Shown one piece after another: positions 58,769 through 64,000 of a DNA stretch of 64,000 nt. Positions within the stretch are counted from its first letter, which is position 1, and every line of letters begins with the position of its first letter. The stretch covers positions 1,116,001 to 1,180,000 of the forward strand of contig NW_025408683.1 of assembly GCF_020360975.1 (NCBI RefSeq). The letters run 5' to 3'. Below the pieces are notes generated by a model. The model saw only the letters and a program-made list of their open reading frames with translations. It ran no database searches and had not been told where the DNA came from. This DNA is from Hirsutella rhossiliensis. Its lineage: Eukaryota; Ascomycota; Sordariomycetes; Hypocreales; Ophiocordycipitaceae. The position numbers and the translations under genes were made by a program.

Positions 58769-61764
58769 GCTTATCGGTGGTGCCCGCAATTGCGTCGTAA
58801 TTCACTTAGGCCACGTGACCACTTATCGCCCGCAAAACGCCGCCCGTGAAATCGTGTGCAGGACGCCTGATAAGTGCATTTGATAAGTTCCCACCCAACT
58901 TATCGGGTTTCCGGCCAACACCAGCCCAGACATTCGCCCTGTAGGAACGTTGCCCGATCGACCGAGATGGCCGCGGACGACTCGTACACGGCAGCTGACG
59001 AGCGCGCCCGTGCCGCCCGGAGGGCGGGCATCCAGGCGAAGAAGGACGAACAGCCGGCGAACACGGCGCGGAGTTACGCGGCGAAGCAGCGGGAGTGGAA
59101 GGCGCGTCCCCCGGCCGGTCCTCCACTTCGATCCCTGTCACGTACGGCCCCCCTAGGCGGCTAACAGACAAATACGTATAGGCCTGGTGCCATACGCCTC
59201 GGGCTGCAGCAGACGGCTCGCTCTATAGCTGGCCCGACGGCGAGCTCGTAACGCCGGACAAGCTGGCGGCGTGGCTCAAAGAGGATATCCTGTTACGACG
59301 CGTTGTGCCGCCGCAGAAGAAGAAGCCGCGCGCGCGGTAAGGTTAGGGCGACGGCAACGGCGAGGCCGTACAGGTACGGCAACAGCGCGAACAGGAGCAG
59401 CTCGAGGCCGCGGCCATGGCAGAGGCCGAAAGCCTGGCCGAAGCTTTGAGGTCCCCTGGCCGAGGCCGCTGAGCTGCTCGCTGACGACCGCGAGGGTTAC
59501 GTGCCACCCACAGGCCTCGCGACGGCTGCAGTAGACCTTACCGAAGGGTCTTTGCTTACGAGGGGCACTATCGACGCCTATATCGCGGCCGTTATCGAGC
59601 TATGGAGGCTCCAGGTGGCTCACGGCAACTCGAATACGGAGAATCCCCGGGGCGCCGCCGTACGAGGATTCCTTGAGCAACGGGGCCGGCAGCGGGGGAA
59701 GCACGACCGAGCCTCCTTTAAAGACCGCGGGAGCGACGGGATCCAGGCCGGCTACCTCCCCGATGAATGGCTTCGGATCCAGGATCTCCTTCTCACTGGC
59801 GCCGCGTATACGCCGCAAAACCTCCGTACGCGAGTCGACCTCCTCTTCGGCCACTACTACCTCTTACGGGGGGAGAACCGCCGCAAGATGGAGCTTGCAG
59901 ACCTGTCCCTACTCGACTATCCGCCTTCGGAAGGGCCGACCCCCTGTGGTTGCCTGGTAAGCCTTTTACGGGACGGCAAGCTAAATAAGACGGCGAGGAA
60001 GGAGTTTATGGGCGCGCTCCGGCACAAGGACCCCTTATTCTGTACGCAAGGGGCCCTAGCACAGCTCTTCTTTTGGCGCTGGCACGTCGCCGGCGAACCG
60101 CCCCCGTCCTTCCGGCGCCGTCAGGACTGGTATCGGATCAAGGTCCTCGTCGGGCGGGACCGCGAGCAGGAGCTCTCGTACCCGACGCAGCTACAAGAGA
60201 CCTGGCGTATCTTCGGCGCTGCCGGCCTTATCGCGTCGAAGAAGACGCACCTCCCGCGCAGGGTGGGCGCCCAGGACGCGGAGACCCATGGCACGTCGCT
60301 CGCCCAGATCTCGCAGGCCGGCCGCTGGAACCAGAGCGTGCTCTGCCAGGCATATCTTACGCACCTACCGCGGCAGTTCATGCGTATCGTCGCGGGGAAC
60401 CCCGCTTTGAGGCGCGGGCGCGCCGGCAATGCTGGGCAGAAGGCGGTCTCGACGACGACGACTTAGCCGCCGACGGCTTCCTTAAGCTTATGCGGCGCCT
60501 GCGTATAGTACTTCTGCAGGACCTGGCCGTCCTACAGCTCCGCTACCCGTCGCTACCGTTCTTCGCCTACGCCCCTTTAGCGGGCCCGAGTGGGACGAGT
60601 TCGCCGTCGCCGTGCGGTCCACCGCGGTAGGGGCTATGGAGCCGGTAAGCCTGCTCGTACGACGCGCGCTGCCGGAACTAAGCGGCGTCATAGAGAGCAC
60701 GCGGGAGGCCCTGTTACAGAATAGTCAGCGGCTCGCCATCCGGCTTGAGGCCCGGCTGGACGGGATTCAGGGCGGCCTCGATGCCCTCCTCCAAGGCAAG
60801 GTCCCTATCACCTTTACCGGTTACTTCGGAGCCGGGTCAGCAGAGGCGCTGGCGCCGGCCCCGCCCCGGCGCCGTCAACAGTACCTACCTTGAATCTCAA
60901 TACAGCCCGGCCCCGGCCCCGACCCAGAGCCTCTGGTACCAGGCATGCCTATCGTCACAGCCCTGGCAAGGGTCTTTACGGTGGGGACGTCTGGAAGGAG
61001 TGGGAGGAAGGGTTTGCAGGTCAGAAGGCCGTACGGGAGCTGGAAGAGACGTGGGAAGCCGCTGGCGCCGGGGAACGGGGTCAGAGTGCAGTTCTGTCGC
61101 CGGAAGGTGATCTGGGACGAGCTGTTGGCCCGTATGGCGTCCGGCAAATGCAAGGAGGCGGCCGTTGCAGAGCTAGAGCTGTTACGCGCCGGCCGAAGCT
61201 TGAACCGACTCGTCGACGAACTCAAACAGCGCCGACGGCGGGGCCAGGATCGGGGCCAGGGCCAGGGCCAGATACGGGTACAGGTAGGGACCCCCGTGCC
61301 TGATGACCCAGGTCCAGGCCCGGGACCAGGTCCAACTCGAGGTCAGGGCCGTCGGGGGCGGAGGACCCGGCTGGGAAAGCGGACCGCCCCTCGTCGACGT
61401 AAGCCAGCCGCCTCGTAGAGTCTTTACACATATTTATATCCATGTAACTAGACATATTTTTGAGGATCAAAGGGCCGTAGGATCAGTGCATTACTATCTC
61501 ACAGTTCCTGTGGCCGAGCCTAGCCCCATTACCCATTCGCGGCGCTGCAACGCAAATATCTCGACGGGCAGTAGCCTATACGGAGTGCTCCTCGACCAAA
61601 CGCGCCGCCGGTGTAGTAGTCCCCAGGCCCCGGAATGGCCTGGATTGGGCTGCTGGCCGTGGAGATATTCGCGTGCGCGCCGCCGGGCACTTATCAGATG
61701 GTAGATGTGTAATCGCATACGATTTCCCGAAATTACTCCGCAAATCGACCCCACGATAAGTCCT
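58769..61764 (+). mobile_element. Crypton element, copy 2
   Basis: A direct repeat of copy 1, nearly base-identical, bounded by GCTTATC at 58769-58775 and 61765-61771. It is shorter (2996 bp), mainly because about 97 bp corresponding to 57292-57388 of copy 1 are deleted at about 60393. It is not RIPed. Confidence 0.85.
58967..61418 (+). pseudogene. Crypton tyrosine recombinase, copy 2 (internal deletion)
   Basis: The frame 59501-60466 runs unbroken through the Arg box, the H-x-x-R box and the Tyr segment, where copy 1 has two frame breaks. The 97-bp deletion at about 60393 then shifts the frame to a stop at 60464-60466. The GCR1_C-like domain follows in other frames up to 61418. As assembled, neither copy alone has a complete frame. 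Confidence 0.78.
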
Positions 61765-61878
61765 GCTTATCAACCGCGCATTTCATTATACGCGTCCTGA
61801 ATGCGACAGTGCGCCTTGCGCCTGAGAATGTGCGCTCTGGGTCCGCAGACATGGCGGGTATTGAGAGTATGTCTATCG

Positions 61879-62256
61879 CTATCTTGGACAACCGAGGGAA
61901 ACGTTCACGGTGTTCATCACGGTGCCACCAGGAAAGTGGTGAACCGTCAATCTGAATAGGTGACTGCGATCATGCGATGTGAAGGCTTCATACTCGTCTG
62001 CGTCTGGTCCCTTGCCTATGACATCAAGTTCCTGTGCGAGTAAGTCGTACTCGTCCTGTTGCAGTACTGAAACCTTGGAAGGCGTCACAGAAATTGTCGG
62101 CAGGTCCATATACCCTTCTTCCCAGAGCTTCCTCACTGCGTCAAAGGTTCTTTTATGCCATGACTTGGGCCAGTTTTTCTCAATATGAGCCTTTCCTCGA
62201 GATGGATGAAGAATCAGGGGCCGCCCACATGTCCACTCGTGCCCCAGAGGACCCAA
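61879..62256 (-). pseudogene. hAT transposase C-terminal fragment
   Basis: The 125-codon frame reads LILHPSRGKAHIEKNWPKSW, then FDAVRKLWEEGYMDLPTISV and DEYDLLAQELDVIGKGPDAD. In hAT transposases a YxxAxxLHPxxKxxYxxxxW stretch precedes the dimerisation region, and this resembles it. No catalytic core or terminal repeats were found, so it is a scrap. It begins about 100 bases right of the Crypton copy 2 junction. Confidence 0.6.
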
Positions 62257-64000
62257 GTAGCGATCCTGCCATTTTTCCTCCAGATTCCTCTTTGGGAGCG
62301 ACTGTGGGAACCCGCTCCACCAAAGAGCTCCAGCATGAATGTAGGTGGGCTGGGCATCAGCGCAAAGCTATGTCGCCGGGGTGCAAATCACACAATAGGA
62401 CGGGAGCGTGCGCCGCTGGTCCGGGAACAAGAGTCGCGCGGTTATTTTGATTAAATCGACGCAAATTTCTTGCCTGCCACTCTTTGGCTTTTGCCATGCT
62501 CGGCCCGGACGATGGGAGACGATTTGATATCAGGCCGTTGGCCGGCCGAGGCTCAACTCCCTTTCCACCCGAGCATGCGTCTCTGGGCTTGCGAGGCGCG
62601 TGCCCACCAAGTTAGCCATGACACAGGCGGCAGCAGGGATGCGATCGCGGCAACGTTGTGGAGGAAGAACAAACAGCGCGTCAGAGAGCACTGTCAATTA
62701 GGTGACCTTCCGCTTCGCCGACCACAACCGGCTAAGGCGGCGGCGGACTACGGGCCACACAGAGCGACAGCGGGGAGCTGACGCTTGACTCGTGCTGTCC
62801 ACGACAGACGCGGGCCAAAGCCGCCGCGAACGTTTTGAGTCCTACTCACGACGAGCATGTGGGGGGGGAAACTCATGGACGTCATTTGTGCATAACGCGC
62901 CAAGGCGGCTAGACTTATGTTCTTGTTGATATCATCTTGTACCCACTCTTTGATGGCTCACAAGCTCCACCCGTTTCAGATTCGAGCGGTTTAATCTGCA
63001 GTGATCCACTGCGGAAGCTTGTTGTTTATGCTTGTTGTCAGTCTGGAACGCACTGTTGCACCCACCGGGTTTTGATAGCATCCTCCGGGCGAGACGGCCT
63101 GTTTCTCGCGCGGCAGCATCCGTCCCGCGAGCGCTCTTTCTGTCAAATTTACTAAATCATGCAAACTTTCAAATCCACTGTAACCGATTCGAGGGTTGAA
63201 GTCGGTGGCTAAGGGCACTCTGGATGCGAAGGACTAGATTCCGAGGGAGGACACCATGGCTGAATTGAGAGTTGCGTGTGTGCGAATAATGTCTCTTACT
63301 AAGCTAGTCTAAAATCGTCGCCCGAACTACGACGTAACAATAAGGCCTTCGCGCAAGTCCTGCTCAGCTAGAGTTTTCTTTTCCCTTTGAGCGGCCACCA
63401 GTGACTTGTATATATCGGTCTGTTTTAGACCCCCCAATTTGGTTTTTTTATTTTGATCAAGATCGTGTTTCCATAACTTAGCGATCTCAGTGTCGAGGTT
63501 AGGATACATAGTCCCACACCCGATCTCGGTGATCTGGCACCAGCATGACATCGATTAGCATAGCCCCTAGTTCCTCCAGGGAAAAAACATGGAGGTGCCA
63601 AAAAGAGCATACGGAGTTTTCTTGGCACCTCCTTATACTTCATTTTGGTAAAGACAGGAGTGAGGAAAATGAGCGTAACTTACTGCAGGAGCCGGCATCC
63701 TTCCAATAATATACGCCTCGATAACCTGACACGTGGGTTTGGAGCACTGCAGCCGAGCGGACCTCTTTATCAGCTTGCGACCAGGATGCGGGTACAAGTG
63801 TGATTCACACCAGACGGCAATTGCCGCGCGATGAGATTGGGAGAAAGCAGTTGTTGTCTCGTAAGGGGGTGAGTATCGCTTACCACATCGGGTTGCTTTT
63901 GGCAGAGGTCCTTGATGAGGCTTTGGTTGGGGCCGCTTTGGTTGTTCTGGGACTAGGAGCGCTATGTCAATGAGGTTGCTCAAGGATTAATTGTAACGGG
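62257..64000. other. No recognisable gene
   Basis: The segment is not RIPed. The longest minus-strand frame (63633-63983, 116 codons, start MSNLIDIALLVPEQPKR) contains GT and AG signals and may be exon 1 of a gene continuing into 63327-63551 (74 codons, MSCWCQITEIGCGTMYPNLD). I recognise neither. Inverted GGAGGTGCCAAAAAGAG / CTTGGCACCTCC at about 63590-63632 could form a 10-bp stem. Confidence 0.4.

Overview
The window looks like a filamentous ascomycete chromosome. Genes are GC-rich, short spliceosomal introns are present, and base composition is two-speed. The AT-rich blocks have almost no CpA or TpG but keep CpG, which is the signature of repeat-induced point mutation (RIP). The first 17.5 kb carries a non-ribosomal peptide cluster. 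Its minus-strand synthetase (open from 8571 to the window edge) has the order vestigial C, A, T, C, A with embedded methyltransferase, T, reductase. That is the peramine/pyrrolopyrazine synthetase layout (Epichloe perA, Metarhizium ppzA). Next to it are a 2OG-Fe(II) oxygenase (9497-10755, minus), an MFS transporter (13735-15274, minus) and a second 2OG-Fe(II) oxygenase (16342-17496, plus). This gene set matches what is known of Metarhizium-type pyrrolopyrazine (ppz) clusters, so a hypocrealean, Clavicipitaceae-like host is likely (inference). The synthetase should build a bicyclic dipeptide from a proline-type and an arginine-type unit, the oxygenases tailor precursor or product, and the MFS protein exports it. 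The cluster probably continues to the left of the window.

Right of the cluster lies a decayed gene (17640-19199), then a RIP-saturated Copia-like element (19479-24010). A non-RIPed island follows (24010-27860). It holds a phosphotransferase-family gene (26648-27715) and two divergent Cys4 micro-ORFs of 25 and 39 codons. The 1 kb between the micro-ORFs carries four copies of a palindrome or near-palindrome.

From 27861 to 52737 is a stack of nested transposons. Two tRNA-headed SINE copies precede a Tad-like LINE on the plus strand. The LINE is split by a Copia element (30331-44977, minus), which is split by a Gypsy element (31428-40039, minus, TSD TAGAC), which contains a further tRNA-headed insert near 36169. 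The LINE is split again by a 4.3-kb element with an integrase-type DDE domain (47857-52176, TSD GGTAC). The SINE tails match the LINE 3' end, a LINE-SINE partnership visible inside one window.

The right-hand 10 kb is not RIPed. It holds a pogo/Fot1-type transposon with 44-bp perfect TIRs and a TA duplication (53796-55647). Two directly repeated Crypton tyrosine-recombinase elements of about 3 kb follow (55671-58768 and 58769-61764), nearly identical and not RIPed, then a hAT-like transposase fragment (61879-62256) and 1.7 kb with no recognisable gene.
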